Assembly (NCBI GenBank): GCA_004014935.1
Contig: CP025322.1
Coordinates: forward strand, 1,054,001-1,118,000
Reading direction: 5' to 3'
DNA: 64,000 bases
Source: Saccharomycopsis malanga
Taxonomy: Eukaryota; Ascomycota; Saccharomycetes; Ascoideales; Saccharomycopsidaceae
Every line of letters starts with the position of its first letter. Position 1 is the stretch's first letter. The notes beneath the pieces were generated by a model, which was not told the DNA's origin, did not search any database, and saw nothing but the letters and a program-made list of their open reading frames with translations. The position numbers and the translations under genes are program-made. This document shows positions 9,917 to 20,583 of the stretch, one piece after another.

Positions 9917-11100
9917 TGTGAATAGTTTTTTTTTTCCTTTCCTTTCCTTCTTTCTTTTTTTTTCTTTTCAAAAACATGTACTATTATTTTGCTTGCATCT
10001 TTTATTGTGTTTTGCTCAAAATTTACAGTTTTATTACAGTAATACATTTATTGTGAATAGCCTTATTATAAGTGGGGTTCTAGTTTAAACATGTGCTGCG
10101 GAGCGAAGTTTTACGAAATGGTGTTTTTGTATGCTACACATGGCTCTACTATTCATAGTTTATGTTTTTGTATTGAAGGGAGAATGGGAATTCGAAAGTT
10201 GGTTATATATATGGATAAAGTAAGTCTAAAGTAAAGGAATAAATAGAGTTTCAAGTATTGCTCTCGTTCTGAGCAATACTTAAAAAGGTAATTGAGGTTA
10301 AAGACCATATTGTAGACTCGTAAGGAGATTAAGGAAGTGGTAATGAGTTCAGTATCAACTTGTAAGTAGAACCAATAGAAATTAGTAAATTGAAAGAAGG
10401 AAAGCAAACGTAAACAGACTAAACTAGGAATAATGGAACCAAATGTATTTAATCAATCAAATCATACAATCAGAAGCATATTGGAGTTAATTACCAGTGA
10501 TATGCCCAATTTCTCATACATATAAATACACAGCACTAATACCAACAAACTAGCGACTTAAACTTACTGTTATATAGCTGTTTTCTTCCTCGGTGTAAAT
10601 AGGTTTTTTATCACTAGGTGTAAACAGGTTCTTTTTTTACTAGGCTTAAATAAATTCATGTTGAGGAACAAATAATGTAAAGGAAGAAACAACTTCAATG
10701 TGGGAAAAGAGTTGTAGTGGATGGAAAGGCTGGTTGGATGACTGTACATCCAAGTACTGTAAAGTGGAAATTAGATAAAATATCATCAAAAATGAGCAAG
10801 TCTAATGAGACAAACATAACAAGATAAATTCGAGTGTCCAGTTAAAGGTTACCTATAGTTAGGCGTATATAGATAGTTCCATAATTATAACAATCGCCTA
10901 CTTATATATAACCATTTCCTCAAAAAATTAGCGACTGTACCATAATTCTCCAAAATTACAAAAAAAATAAAATAGAACTTGATATGCCATAAATTCATGC
11001 TGGTTTCATAAGTTTAAAATACTGGAAATAACAATAAAAAAAAAAATTCTATAATATAGTAAGTGTAGAATTGATGCGAGAGCAATGTCACGCATCATAG
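9917..11100. other. Intergenic between convergent FCP1 and MMS22, with repeats
   Basis: There is no gene. A pyrimidine tract follows FCP1 (9926-9970) and could act in 3'-end formation. The segment 10155-10500 resembles 44556-44884 at both of its ends (TTGTATTGAAGGGAGAATGGG at the left; CAATCAAATCATACAATCAG-like at the right). A 25/26-bp tandem duplication, units starting GGTGTAAATAGG and GGTGTAAACAGG, occupies 10592-10642. The rest is AT-rich with nothing else recognisable. Confidence 0.4.
10592..10642. repeat. Two-copy 25-26 bp tandem repeat
   Basis: The units run 10592-10616 and 10617-10642. Each starts GGTGTAAAYAGGTT and ends TATCACTA or TTTACTA, and a partial third unit (GGCTTAAATA) follows. 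It is intergenic, and I see no function for it. Confidence 0.6.
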
Positions 11101-14100
11101 TCAAACGACAAAATTGTCTTCTTCGTAAAGAACATTATGCCAATCATTGTCGTTTAAAAATATTGTATTTTTAGAGGTATCTAAAGCGGCATCTTTTTCG
11201 AGGACAACGTTAAAATGTGAAACGAACCTCATTTTGACCAATTGAAAAGCGCTTTTCATATTGGCGATAGAATCTTCAGAGTTTTGGCTTTTCACAAGCT
11301 GAACATTTTTTATATATACCAACTTAAGATGGTCAACAATAATTTTTTCAAACATTTGTATTGTTGAATATTCAAGAATGCTTTTATACTCATCAGTCCC
11401 GATAATGCCTTTAGTGTGATCTGCTGATGTTTGAGGCAAGCTACTAAATAAAAAGTCAAGAGGATTACGATCCCGCTCAATTGCTTGCTCGAGGTTGCCA
11501 TCCATCGGCGATTCTTTTAAGAGAAGCCATTTGTCTTTAATGATATCAACGAAAATCTGTCGTTCTTCTTGTCCAGCAAGAAGATGGTAAACGTCGTTTA
11601 GGATTGTGTATAAGTAGTATAAGGCACCGCATTTATAGAACATATGTTCTTCTAGAGCTTGCTGGCCATATAACGGGTCGAACTGACGAGCAAAGCGAAA
11701 TAATAACCAATAATCAACTGTATAGAATGGCCCAGAATTGCTGATAACTTGCAGCAAAGCTAATAAAGAATGGAACAAAAGAATCCAGATGCTGGATTTA
11801 ACTTTATGAAGCAAGTTCACCTGAGCTGTGATAACTGCAATTATCAAATAGAGGCGGGAATCCCGAGCATCTAAAGCATCTTCATTCTCATAAACCCAAT
11901 CTTTTTGTAAGTTTATTATGCAGATGACTAGATCTTGTATGAAAGAATCTTGTTTGTTCTCTGTCAAAGAATTAATGAATTGTTCTTGAACAAAAAGAAT
12001 TGCCTCTTCATCTCTTTTCCGTTGCTCTTTCGCCGATACGATCCCAAAGTTGTCATTACTTCCCAATATTTGTTCAATTTTTCTTTGTAACTCTGGGCCA
12101 TTGAAGGTGATTGAACTGGCCAACCGGAATGCTTGTTTTAAGTAATAAAATTCCTGTGATTGTTTTAATAGATGTTTACCTGAAGGAAAATTGAAAAATA
12201 TAAGCACTCTCCTGGCGAATTGATAATATCCCAAATTCTCCTTTCTACTCATGCGCTTTCGCGATTCATATTCTTTCTTGAACTCTTGAATCATAAAGGA
12301 AAGAACTTCAAGCGCTTTTTGTTCGTGTGTTTTGTCTTTCGTTGAGATACGAAATACTGAGTAGATGAAGGCTGATAAAATATCAAGATGTTTAGAGGAC
12401 ATATCGAAACTGTTACCTGGTGATATGAAACGTGATTTGAAACTTAACCACTCGTTGTTGAAATAGTCACTTTTGAGAAGTTGTTGACAGAAACGAAAAG
12501 TGTATTCTTTAGACTGATATGTTACGATGGATTTTGCAAAATGTTCAATGAAGTAATCACTATCATATTGCATACTTGCTCGTCCATTATAACGTAACAA
12601 TTCAGTGAGCCATACCAAATGATATCTTTTGATTGAATAAAGGCTCCAACTGTAATTTAAGGATTGCCAGTTTTCAGAGTTTAGTGTCACCATCAAATCT
12701 GAAATATTGGCAATACAACATACTAATTCCTTGTAATAGTTAGTGGGAGGAATAAATGATCCTTCCGTATCGGCTAACTTCACAAGATTCATCATTGGGG
12801 CCCAGAATAGTGTTTTGAAAGACTTTCCTACTTCCTTCAGAGACCCTAACAGCTTTGTATTGCTGACAACGTTGTTGGTACTTTTTATAATTTTATTTAA
12901 AATCTTCATCAATACGTCAGTATACTTAAAATAAGCACAGAAAGGAAGCTGGAAAAGTTTTGGCCCTCCAAAAGTCAGTAAGAAAAGATGAATAGAGTTG
13001 AATTGTAACAGACGACTGGTAATAGATTCAAAAATGGTGCTGAATAAAAGCATGTATTGCCTTTCAACTTTGACATCAGCGACAGTTCTATCAGGATGAT
13101 CCAAGACAAATTTATGAAAGTTTTGAAATATTGCTGGAACCAATTCTTCGAATATCTTTGTGCTTGTTGATTTGCTTTCTTTTTGCACATCATAATAACA
13201 GATCAATCCTTCAAAGGCTTTTTCATAACACGCTAAATCGTCTTGAATAATCACACTTTGTACTAGTTTTATTACTGAGTTGGAATAATTGACTTTGGAT
13301 ATACTGGAGCTCATAATATATATATTGATCTTGTTAATGAACGTTTGTAGAAATACATCAGGTTTTGTTGGGTCTGAAAAGATTGAAGCATTAGGCTCAA
13401 CAAATTGAGCCAACCTAGAAAACTCTTTCGGTGTCGTATTATCCTGTTTACGTTTCTCAAAAGATGACATCACTAACTTGATAAAGTAGTTACACAAGGT
13501 ATCACTTTTCCTCAAATCCCTGAACCGGAACTTGTTGAAAATTTTGACACTCATGTCTTCATTAGGAAAATTAACAAACTTTCTTTTCTTGAGTAATTTT
13601 ACCAAGGCTTTGAATGGAGAATTAGTGTCAACCCATCCATAGTCATGTAGTAGCGACAGAACAGTTCTGAATATAACTTTATAGTCTCTATATAGTTCAT
13701 ATTCAGATGGGTACACAGAATTTGTGACATGTTGGACAGCAAAATCAATGATTTTCCAATCTGAAACACCTGGCTTGCTAAAGTTAGAAAACATTAGCAT
13801 ATAATCCAGCAAAGTTTCAATAGTAATCTTTTTAAAGTTATTCATCAAAGAATCAGCAATTAGAGACAAAATAGATCCTGTTAAATGACTTATTATGAAA
13901 AGAACATCATACATGGGCGTACTATACTGATCCAAAACATTAACCAACACATTATATAACAGTCGTGGACTCCATCCATTGACTAGCAAATTAAAATACA
14001 GTTTGCAACAGCTTGAAAATAATTTTTTCAATCTAGATCGGTCAAAGTCAGTAGAAGCTTTCTGTAAAATAAAAAGCTGCAAAATTGGAAAAAATAGAAA

Positions 14101-16587
14101 TAAATATACTATTTTGTTAAAACAATCTGGTTTTCGAATTAGCTGAGCAGAAAGTATATTGTATCCATTTTGGAAAAAACTCTCCACATGGTTAGCTAAG
14201 ATAGGAACTTCATTCTCATTGACTAGAGTCATATTCTCAGTCATGCTTTGAAGATCCAGATACAATTTGTCCACATCTCCTTCATTGGTTCGAAAAAACT
14301 CAAGGGCTTTGGTATATGTTAACAAACTTGTGGTTTCATTGCTAGCTGTTCGTCTGGACTGATCGCGCTTCTGAAACATACTATATAGTTCAAAGTGCTC
14401 TGATATATTAAGCCAGTTCAAAAGGCTGTTGGTAGGGTGTTTAACGCCCTTCAAGGGATAAATCTTGAAAGCTTCAGGTGTGCTATTATAAACTTGTTGG
14501 TACAATGATATGGAATAGACGTCGTTCTCATTCTTTTGTTGCTGATTGAAAATTTGGTTGGAGAACCTGATTTTGGGTTTTTTAAATTTGAGAGTGGTTC
14601 CTTCTAATTGTAGTGTATAGGCATGTGGGTTTCTGTTCCATTCGAAGTTATCGAGATCTTGTTTATGAATATACGCTTTTCTCTTTTTTCGATTGTCTGA
14701 CGGTTCATTATTTGTTGATTGAGACTTGTGTGCAATGGCATGCTGTGGTAGACCACTGGGATGCGCTACACTTGAGGTCTTTTTATAAGTTTCAATTGAA
14801 TGTGTTCTAGCCAAGGTTTTCTTATGCGTGTCAGTTGGTGTATGTTGTGGTTTTGACCCACCAGTGGCTGTAAAAATTGAATTATAACTTGTAACTCGCT
14901 TCTGATTTTTTGGAACAGTACCAGCTTTACTATGCAGCTTCTTGAGAGAATTTGATTTGGAGAGGCCAGTGTTGCTTCTTGGAAAACCATATGTAGCCGA
15001 TCGAGACCTATTTAGGGGTTTCTTTGTCAGACTTGACAGGTTGTTTCTTTTAGTAGCAGCTCCTTTTCCAAAGTTAAGCATCCGATCTATTCTGGTATGT
15101 TTATCTTCTAAGCATTCGCCATCAGAACTCCAGTTGAAGCTCCCCAATGGGTTGAGAGGCTCATCATCATTAAGAATCTCCAATGAATCGTTAGGAATCG
15201 ACGTAACGGAAAAATCATCTGAATTTTGATTCGAGAAATTCTGATTTAAACTATTGTCTAGGACTTCGTAACCAGTCTCTATCAAGCTTTCTTGGCTGAA
15301 ATTTTCTACGTTATTATCCACGCCAGAGCTTTGGCTAACTCTTTCTTCAAGATTCTTGTAATCCCGAAAATCATTCAAAAAGCTGTCTAAATCAGTGTGC
15401 ACTTCCTGGTAAGGGTTAGAAATAATTTCTGTTTCCAGTTCTTCATCATTCACAAAACCCATAGATTCTTGCCGCACCGCGGAAGCTAGTTTTTTAATAG
15501 GCTTTCTAACTGCCAAGCCTTTTCTTGGTTTCTGGTCCTGTTTAGTTCTGTGCAGACCATATTTGTGTGTGTTCTTATTATCTTTATTCTGCAAGTACCG
15601 TATATATGACTTAGGCAAGACCTGGTACTTGGATAACTTGCCTTTCAAAGCAGCTAACTGGTCAGAAAGATCTTCTTCCATATCACTATTTTCTTTTGAG
15701 GAGCGGTCAGAGGATTCATACTTGTTTTCTATATCCTCATCAGTATGAAAATTTTCAATAGCTTCGTGTAAACTAGATTGACTGCTGCCCAAAATTTGGT
15801 CTAACAAGTCTCCTCTAGACTCGTCATCAGAAAATGTGTTTTCACTTTCGCTGCTTGAATCGCTTCCTAACAAGGTATTATCGATATGTCTCCGCTTTTT
15901 GTTCAATTCTTTTGACTTTTCCATTTCCAAAGCTCTGTGCATCCGAACTTCTCTTATCATCCGGTCCTCTCGCTGGAGTTGTTCCAAAAGATCAGTGTTC
16001 TGCTCTGCAGCGGCTTTCTCAATCAACATTGCACGTCTGGCATCACCATTGAGCTGCGCCTGGTGCTCGAATCTGTCAACAAGATATGGTTTCATTTGCT
16101 TGAGCGTCCGAGGTCTAAACTGCCTTTTGGGAACGTAGTCATTTACATTGAAAGGAGGCACCTCGGAAGCTTTATTATTTGAGGGTGTGTCAATGGATGG
16201 ATTAGGTGTTGTGTCGCTACTAGTGCTCAATACATTGAGCTGTTCGTCGATTATTAGCTGGTCTGGGTCTTTGATTTGTAAATCGTTTGCAGTTTCATCA
16301 TTGGTGATAGCCTTTGTTTGATCATCTCGCTGCCTTATGAATTCTTCTTCAACTTTGTTGATGGTATCGATAAGTTTTGATTGGACTGGTTGACGATAAC
16401 TCGAGCTCGCAAGATATTGCCTAAAGTTTTCCATAAAAAGGGTGTTGCCTTCCTCATCTTCGACTTCTTTGACATCATTGAAGCGTTGTATTGAAATTCG
16501 GCGCCTGAGATACGCCACCAACAAATCTGGATCAATATCATTGGCAGTCAAATCACACTCTACATCAGAGCTTTCGATTTCTTTCAT
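11101..16587 (-). CDS. MMS22: Mms22/Mus7-type replication-fork repair scaffold
   Basis: This is a very large 1828-aa protein starting at ATG 16587, in the size range of fission-yeast Mus7 and longer than S. cerevisiae Mms22 (1454). The N-terminal ~650 residues are charged and Ser-rich, with the basic segment FRPRTLKQMKPYLVDRFEHQ near 157-176, a motif position typical of this family. The C-terminal two thirds are helical and Leu/Phe-rich. They include PLKGVKHPTNSLLNWLNISE and, near the end, YWLLFRFARQFDPLYGQQAL, consistent with the MMS22 family domain. In yeast, Mms22 works with the Rtt101-Mms1 cullin ligase at damaged replication forks. The family call rests on architecture and these motifs. 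It is divergent from NAT4 across a 165-base promoter. Confidence 0.75.
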   Translation of the reverse strand: MKEIESSDVECDLTANDIDPDLLVAYLRRRISIQRFNDVKEVEDEEGNTLFMENFRQYLASSSYRQPVQSKLIDTINKVEEEFIRQRDDQTKAITNDETANDLQIKDPDQLIIDEQLNVLSTSSDTTPNPSIDTPSNNKASEVPPFNVNDYVPKRQFRPRTLKQMKPYLVDRFEHQAQLNGDARRAMLIEKAAAEQNTDLLEQLQREDRMIREVRMHRALEMEKSKELNKKRRHIDNTLLGSDSSSESENTFSDDESRGDLLDQILGSSQSSLHEAIENFHTDEDIENKYESSDRSSKENSDMEEDLSDQLAALKGKLSKYQVLPKSYIRYLQNKDNKNTHKYGLHRTKQDQKPRKGLAVRKPIKKLASAVRQESMGFVNDEELETEIISNPYQEVHTDLDSFLNDFRDYKNLEERVSQSSGVDNNVENFSQESLIETGYEVLDNSLNQNFSNQNSDDFSVTSIPNDSLEILNDDEPLNPLGSFNWSSDGECLEDKHTRIDRMLNFGKGAATKRNNLSSLTKKPLNRSRSATYGFPRSNTGLSKSNSLKKLHSKAGTVPKNQKRVTSYNSIFTATGGSKPQHTPTDTHKKTLARTHSIETYKKTSSVAHPSGLPQHAIAHKSQSTNNEPSDNRKKRKAYIHKQDLDNFEWNRNPHAYTLQLEGTTLKFKKPKIRFSNQIFNQQQKNENDVYSISLYQQVYNSTPEAFKIYPLKGVKHPTNSLLNWLNISEHFELYSMFQKRDQSRRTASNETTSLLTYTKALEFFRTNEGDVDKLYLDLQSMTENMTLVNENEVPILANHVESFFQNGYNILSAQLIRKPDCFNKIVYLFLFFPILQLFILQKASTDFDRSRLKKLFSSCCKLYFNLLVNGWSPRLLYNVLVNVLDQYSTPMYDVLFIISHLTGSILSLIADSLMNNFKKITIETLLDYMLMFSNFSKPGVSDWKIIDFAVQHVTNSVYPSEYELYRDYKVIFRTVLSLLHDYGWVDTNSPFKALVKLLKKRKFVNFPNEDMSVKIFNKFRFRDLRKSDTLCNYFIKLVMSSFEKRKQDNTTPKEFSRLAQFVEPNASIFSDPTKPDVFLQTFINKINIYIMSSSISKVNYSNSVIKLVQSVIIQDDLACYEKAFEGLICYYDVQKESKSTSTKIFEELVPAIFQNFHKFVLDHPDRTVADVKVERQYMLLFSTIFESITSRLLQFNSIHLFLLTFGGPKLFQLPFCAYFKYTDVLMKILNKIIKSTNNVVSNTKLLGSLKEVGKSFKTLFWAPMMNLVKLADTEGSFIPPTNYYKELVCCIANISDLMVTLNSENWQSLNYSWSLYSIKRYHLVWLTELLRYNGRASMQYDSDYFIEHFAKSIVTYQSKEYTFRFCQQLLKSDYFNNEWLSFKSRFISPGNSFDMSSKHLDILSAFIYSVFRISTKDKTHEQKALEVLSFMIQEFKKEYESRKRMSRKENLGYYQFARRVLIFFNFPSGKHLLKQSQEFYYLKQAFRLASSITFNGPELQRKIEQILGSNDNFGIVSAKEQRKRDEEAILFVQEQFINSLTENKQDSFIQDLVICIINLQKDWVYENEDALDARDSRLYLIIAVITAQVNLLHKVKSSIWILLFHSLLALLQVISNSGPFYTVDYWLLFRFARQFDPLYGQQALEEHMFYKCGALYYLYTILNDVYHLLAGQEERQIFVDIIKDKWLLLKESPMDGNLEQAIERDRNPLDFLFSSLPQTSADHTKGIIGTDEYKSILEYSTIQMFEKIIVDHLKLVYIKNVQLVKSQNSEDSIANMKSAFQLVKMRFVSHFNVVLEKDAALDTSKNTIFLNDNDWHNVLYEEDNFVV

Positions 16588-16752
16588 TGTGACAACATAT
16601 GGGTGTTATAACGAATTGTACTGACCATCTGGTATAAGTGGGAAAGTCAAGAGCTTTATCAACAGCGCTCAAAAAGATATGTTATATTTGGTGTAATAGA
16701 TGAGCATACGCGATAATTTTTGTTTTTCAATATAATTTTCCGTCCTTTCAGT
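16588..16752. promoter_or_regulatory. Divergent promoter between MMS22 and NAT4
   Basis: This is a compact 165-base shared promoter. It contains ATACGCGATAA around 16706-16716, similar to the ACGCG core of MCB (MBF) elements that drive G1/S repair genes in yeasts. The match is short, so MBF control is an inference. Confidence 0.35.
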
Positions 16753-17520
16753 ATGCGCGTCGCATTGAACAGTAATGATCTTATGGGTAGAGAACTTTAT
16801 TCTATTTATTGTACAAGAGAACAACAGTATAGAGCACAAAAAATGGCAGAAGAGGATGACCAGGTCACTTATACCATGCTACTAAACATAGCAAAAGAGC
16901 AGTTCCCAGACTCAATTAGCATAGATTTGACCCCCGGAACGACAACCGTTTTATATAAGCATGTATCCACAACCAATGAAATAAATATAAAAGACAGAAC
17001 ATGCCAGTTTTATAAACATTTGACAGAAATGATCAATCTAACCATCGGTCGGTTCTATCGTGATGTCCAAGGCAGATATTGGAAGGCCGATAAACTAGAG
17101 GAAATGAAAGCTGAACCGTTGATCTACATCTGGTATAGCATTACACAACTGGAAATCCTGCAATTTAGAAAGTCAAACTTTCTGAACATTAAAGCCTTTG
17201 TCTCCTTCATGTACACTGAAGAAGATTCACAGAAAATATTATATTTGTACGAGATACATGTTGATTCGCACTTTCAGAAGGCCAGGCTAGGATCTAAGCT
17301 ACTAAGGTGTTTCCATAGCTGCGCAGACATTATTAAAAAAAATAAACCATGTGTAGGAACAGAACTAACCGTTTTCACACAGAATGAAGTGGCATACAAT
17401 TGGTACAGAAAAAATGGATACTTGCTTACGGGGGAATTTGAAGAGGACCAAAAATCAGATTACTATATTCTATTCAGACCCACTATCGAAAGTATCAACT
17501 CAAGGCCAGAAGTGGTATAA
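16753..17520 (+). CDS. NAT4: N-terminal acetyltransferase NatD (histone H4/H2A)
   Basis: The protein is 255 aa from the ATG at 16753; the open frame extends upstream only through a TTG. It has a GNAT fold: KILYLYEIHVDSHFQKARLG holds the beta4 strand and the acetyl-CoA loop (Q-K-A-R-L-G, a variant of RxxGxG/A), and LTVFTQNEVAYNWYRKNGY is the C-terminal GNAT motif. The spacing and wording LYLYEI…F…LGSKLL…LTVF…A..WY resemble Naa40/Nat4, which acetylates the N-terminal Ser of histones H4 and H2A. The N-terminal helical segment before the core is also Naa40-like. It is divergent from MMS22 and convergent with the RNase T2 gene. Confidence 0.85.
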   Translation: MRVALNSNDLMGRELYSIYCTREQQYRAQKMAEEDDQVTYTMLLNIAKEQFPDSISIDLTPGTTTVLYKHVSTTNEINIKDRTCQFYKHLTEMINLTIGRFYRDVQGRYWKADKLEEMKAEPLIYIWYSITQLEILQFRKSNFLNIKAFVSFMYTEEDSQKILYLYEIHVDSHFQKARLGSKLLRCFHSCADIIKKNKPCVGTELTVFTQNEVAYNWYRKNGYLLTGEFEEDQKSDYYILFRPTIESINSRPEVV

Positions 17521-18167
17521 TAATAATATTATATGGACTTGATAAACTTTACAAAACATTTACAAAAGACAAACAAAAACAAAATTAAAACAAAAAACAA
17601 AAAACAAAAAAACTGTATCCTTTCATCGACATTCAGAGTTTCTCGCCCGTGGGCAAATTCCAAACTTCCTATCGAGGACAAATGCTAACTTGATCTAGGA
17701 AATGAAAATCATATTGAATATGGCAATGAATCAACTTGGGACGTAAAACGTCTTGTTGATTCACCGTGGCAAATATTTCCAGCAAAATTGATTCACCGAA
17801 TGGAAACATCAAACAAGACAAAGAAAGCGGGCAAGCCGCTCTTATATAGTAAAATTTGAAAAATTTGAAAAATTTGCCTTCTTACCCGACAAATAGTATT
17901 TGCTAGTGGTGGGCCTCACACTAGTAATATAACATTTCATGTCAATATATTACAATAATGAGTATTTAGCCCCAAACATGTGAACTTACAGTAATATAAC
18001 AATGCTAGTATTTTATTGTACATAAACGCCAAATGGCGGACTGTAGAACGCTCAGCGTCCCGGAAGGAATAAAAAAGTTGCCTAACAACCAGACGAAAGA
18101 AGGTTTAAATAGAATGAAACATGAGTAAAGGTATAATGTAATTTGACAAAGAAGAAAAACAAGATGC
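17521..18167. other. Convergent intergenic region with promoter-like and structured elements
   Basis: Both flanking protein genes end here, so no promoter is expected. Yet the interval holds a TATA-like box (CTTATATA, minus-strand TATATAAG, 17841-17848), three tandem AAATTTGAAAA units (17851-17878) and several stem-loops. These are described as a separate ncRNA candidate. A run of CAAAAA-type repeats lies at 17560-17612, and 17880-18167 shows nothing else. Confidence 0.5.
17605..17848 (-). ncRNA. Candidate structured non-coding RNA (H/ACA-like)
   Basis: Read on the minus strand, a TATATAAG box (17848-17841) is preceded by three AAATTT/GAAAA units. These resemble the RRPE element of ribosome-biogenesis and snoRNA promoters. 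Downstream are the hairpins AGCGG/CCGCT (17826-17840), GAATCAAC/GTTGATTC (17728-17735 with 17755-17762) enclosing an inner stem GACGT-AAA-ACGTC, TTCCTA/TAGGAA (about 17664-17700), and GCCC/GGGC (about 17646-17657). The 3' end reads GGATACAGTT followed by a T run (complement of 17605-17620), which matches an ACA box three bases from a 3' end. No ORF of note is present. H/ACA assignment is tentative; a plain unannotated transcript is the alternative. Confidence 0.35.
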
Positions 18168-19004
18168 TTACCAAAGCTTGAAAGAGTCTCCCTGTTTTGG
18201 AAGGTACTTGACGTCACCTTTACAGGATGATTTGGTCAAAGTGTCCATTTTAACAAAGTTTTGACTCAACATTGAGCCTTGGACATGGTGCATGTACCAA
18301 ACTTCACTGAGAATAGTATGGTTGGTACAGCCAACAAAGACTTCGTAACCAAAAGCCTTGGACAAAGCAGCTTGTATGTCTTCAGCCTTGTAGGTTTCAG
18401 TATAAGATGGGACAATTCCAGCATTGGCTAACCAAGTGAAAGTTGGCAATTCATGATATTGTCTAACGGACATTTTGAAGAAGTCAACAACATTTTGACC
18501 TTCAGTGTGGTTAGCAGCGTAACAACTTGGTTTAAGAGTTGACATACAAGTTCCGTGCTTGTTAAATTCGTGGACCCAGAATTCGTCATTAGTACCATTA
18601 TTGTTCAACCAGAATTGATTCATGTAGTCAACTAACTTGTCTTCACCATGGTCCAATAAGACTTTTTCGACACTGTCGACCGAGGCATTTTCATAATTAC
18701 AGAATTGACCGTAAGTACCGTCACAGTTGTCTGGCCATGATCCATGAATGGTCCATGTGTGGGAAGGACTGTTAGGAACATCGGTGTTCCACAATTGGGT
18801 GAAAAGAACAACACCACCTGGAGTTTCAACACAACATTCGTCTACATCGACGTCATTTCCGTAAGAACAAGATAAATGTTCTTGGGTAGAAGTACACCTG
18901 GATTTGGTGGTGAACAAATCAACATAGTTTTTCCATGCCGAGGTGACAATTGGACTGGCAGCAGCAGAACCAACCAACAAAGACAAAACTGTAGAATAAA
19001 GCAT
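18168..19004 (-). CDS. Secreted/vacuolar ribonuclease T2
   Basis: The protein is 278 aa from ATG 19004. The frame extends 11 codons further only via GTG, and starting at 19004 gives a clean signal peptide (MLYSTVLSLLVGSAAAS). Both catalytic boxes of RNase T2 are present: CAS I TIHGSWPDNCDG (His ~87) and CAS II FWVHEFNKHGTC (His ~145, Glu ~146, His ~150). Cysteines are placed for the usual disulfides, and there are several N-glycosylation sites. The enzyme cleaves single-stranded RNA through 2',3'-cyclic intermediates, in the vacuole or outside the cell. At 278 aa it lacks the long C-terminal extension of S. cerevisiae Rny1 (434 aa) and resembles the short RNase T2 proteins of CTG-clade yeasts. 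Confidence 0.93.
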   Translation of the reverse strand: MLYSTVLSLLVGSAAASPIVTSAWKNYVDLFTTKSRCTSTQEHLSCSYGNDVDVDECCVETPGGVVLFTQLWNTDVPNSPSHTWTIHGSWPDNCDGTYGQFCNYENASVDSVEKVLLDHGEDKLVDYMNQFWLNNNGTNDEFWVHEFNKHGTCMSTLKPSCYAANHTEGQNVVDFFKMSVRQYHELPTFTWLANAGIVPSYTETYKAEDIQAALSKAFGYEVFVGCTNHTILSEVWYMHHVQGSMLSQNFVKMDTLTKSSCKGDVKYLPKQGDSFKLW

Positions 19005-20583
19005 ATTAACTAGAACGTTTTTTTGGATATGACACACTTTGAAGATTATGTAAATGGAATCTACAAGGAATAATGGCTACAAAGGATACTCAAGGCATCT
19101 TATACAGTTTCTGCTATACTCCCCGAAGCCCATTGCCTCAAGAAGCAAGTTGTTTTACATTCTAGACTGCATAAGTATATCCACTAATGATTGTCTATCA
19201 ATGCACGATTTTAAAGTTGATAACTAACTAATACACATGAGCACCCAAACAAGTTACACACGCCAAAGATAACAATACCGCTTATAGATATCCAATGCAT
19301 GTGTGAGTAGTCTTTGTATAATGGCTATCATAGAATAGGCAAGGAAAGCCTGCAGAATTCCATCGGTGATGTTGATCAATCCTGGAAAATGCCCTTCGGA
19401 GACCTGCGGTTGGACGATAAGTGCGATGCGGCTTCAACAATTCTTCCCTAATATTGGTGCCTTTTGCTGCCTTGCGCCTTTAAACAGGAACAAGCGAGAT
19501 GGCACGTTGGTTCGGCATTGTTCGGCTGCTGTTAAACCTCTTCTCTTTTTGTAGTTTTAATTATGTTTTGACGTATTTGGGATTTTTGCCGTGTTGCTAT
19601 GGCCAGAGTTTGCTTTATTAGATTCACACGTGTAGTACAATAAATGCTCAACATGGGATTATTTACAAATATTTCAAAACGTTGGTTGTAAAAGTATTAG
19701 TAGCCGAGGGAAAATAATTAACAATTGATTATTCAAAAGAAACATAAGGAAATGTAAAGAAGAATAACAATGAATCTATAGTCAACAATTAGAATAATAA
19801 TGAGTCCGGTAACGTAATCTTACTTGATTTTCACATCTATTAAGCTAGCAAATTTAGCTTCAAATGTTGTATACCAACTGTTGGTAACTTTTTTCTATAA
19901 TTTTTGTAACTTGTAATATAGTATACTTTGAACATTACTCCATAAATTTAAAGCTCTAGTTTGAGGTTCCACTACTGTAGACTTTAGCTTCATATCAGAA
20001 ATCTTATTTGATATCAAAATTGGCCCAACTATGAAATTTACTTGATCTTAGTGTAGCCCAAACTAAGGCTTACTTTTTATAAACATTCATGATTGGTGTT
20101 CACCTAACCTACTATAATCAGCTACCATTTCACTGATTGTTGAAAGTTGGAAAAGCAAATTAATACACTAACGCGGGTATTAGTTACTGACAGACTTAAG
20201 CACTGTTTAGTAATAGAATTTATTATTATTGCACTTTTTGAGGCTAACAGAATCATATTTGTCGTTTGTCATGAGAAGTATCGTCAAATACGTGCTGTAT
20301 TATGAAAAATTTCAACTGCATACTAGAAAAATAGCCATTTTTAGCAATACACTGAAAACCAACCCCTACAAAGCTACGTCCGACAAACTTTAGATATAAA
20401 AAAGTTGTATTATAGATTAAAACAATATACATTTCTCTTTATGGCGGCCAGAAAGACCAACAAAAGCATCAGACACCTTGTTATTTCTGCCGCAATCATC
20501 GTCAACATCATAACCGTTCAAAAAGACACAAGTGTGGTTTTTATATTTTGGATTTCAAGTCAAAAGAGAGTTTGAAAGGGCAT
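19005..20583. other. Intergenic: RNase T2 promoter and RPS29 3' flank
   Basis: There is no supported gene. From 19330 to 19560 the base composition is clearly less AT-rich than its surroundings and contains repeated TTCGGC (near 19511 and 19522). It may be an upstream regulatory block of the RNase T2 gene. The remainder is AT-rich. A 44-codon plus-strand frame from the ATG at 20441 has no recognisable features. Confidence 0.4.

Noticed and set aside
19330-19560. Less AT-rich block with a 62-codon frame upstream of the RNase T2 gene
   Set aside because: As a coding region it lacks family similarity; it was considered as a snoRNA too, but no clear C/D or H/ACA boxes pair up. Kept only as a possible regulatory block.
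20441-20575. 44-codon plus-strand frame beginning at an ATG just beyond RPS29
   Set aside because: It lies in the expected RPS29 3' untranslated region on the opposite strand and has no recognisable features.
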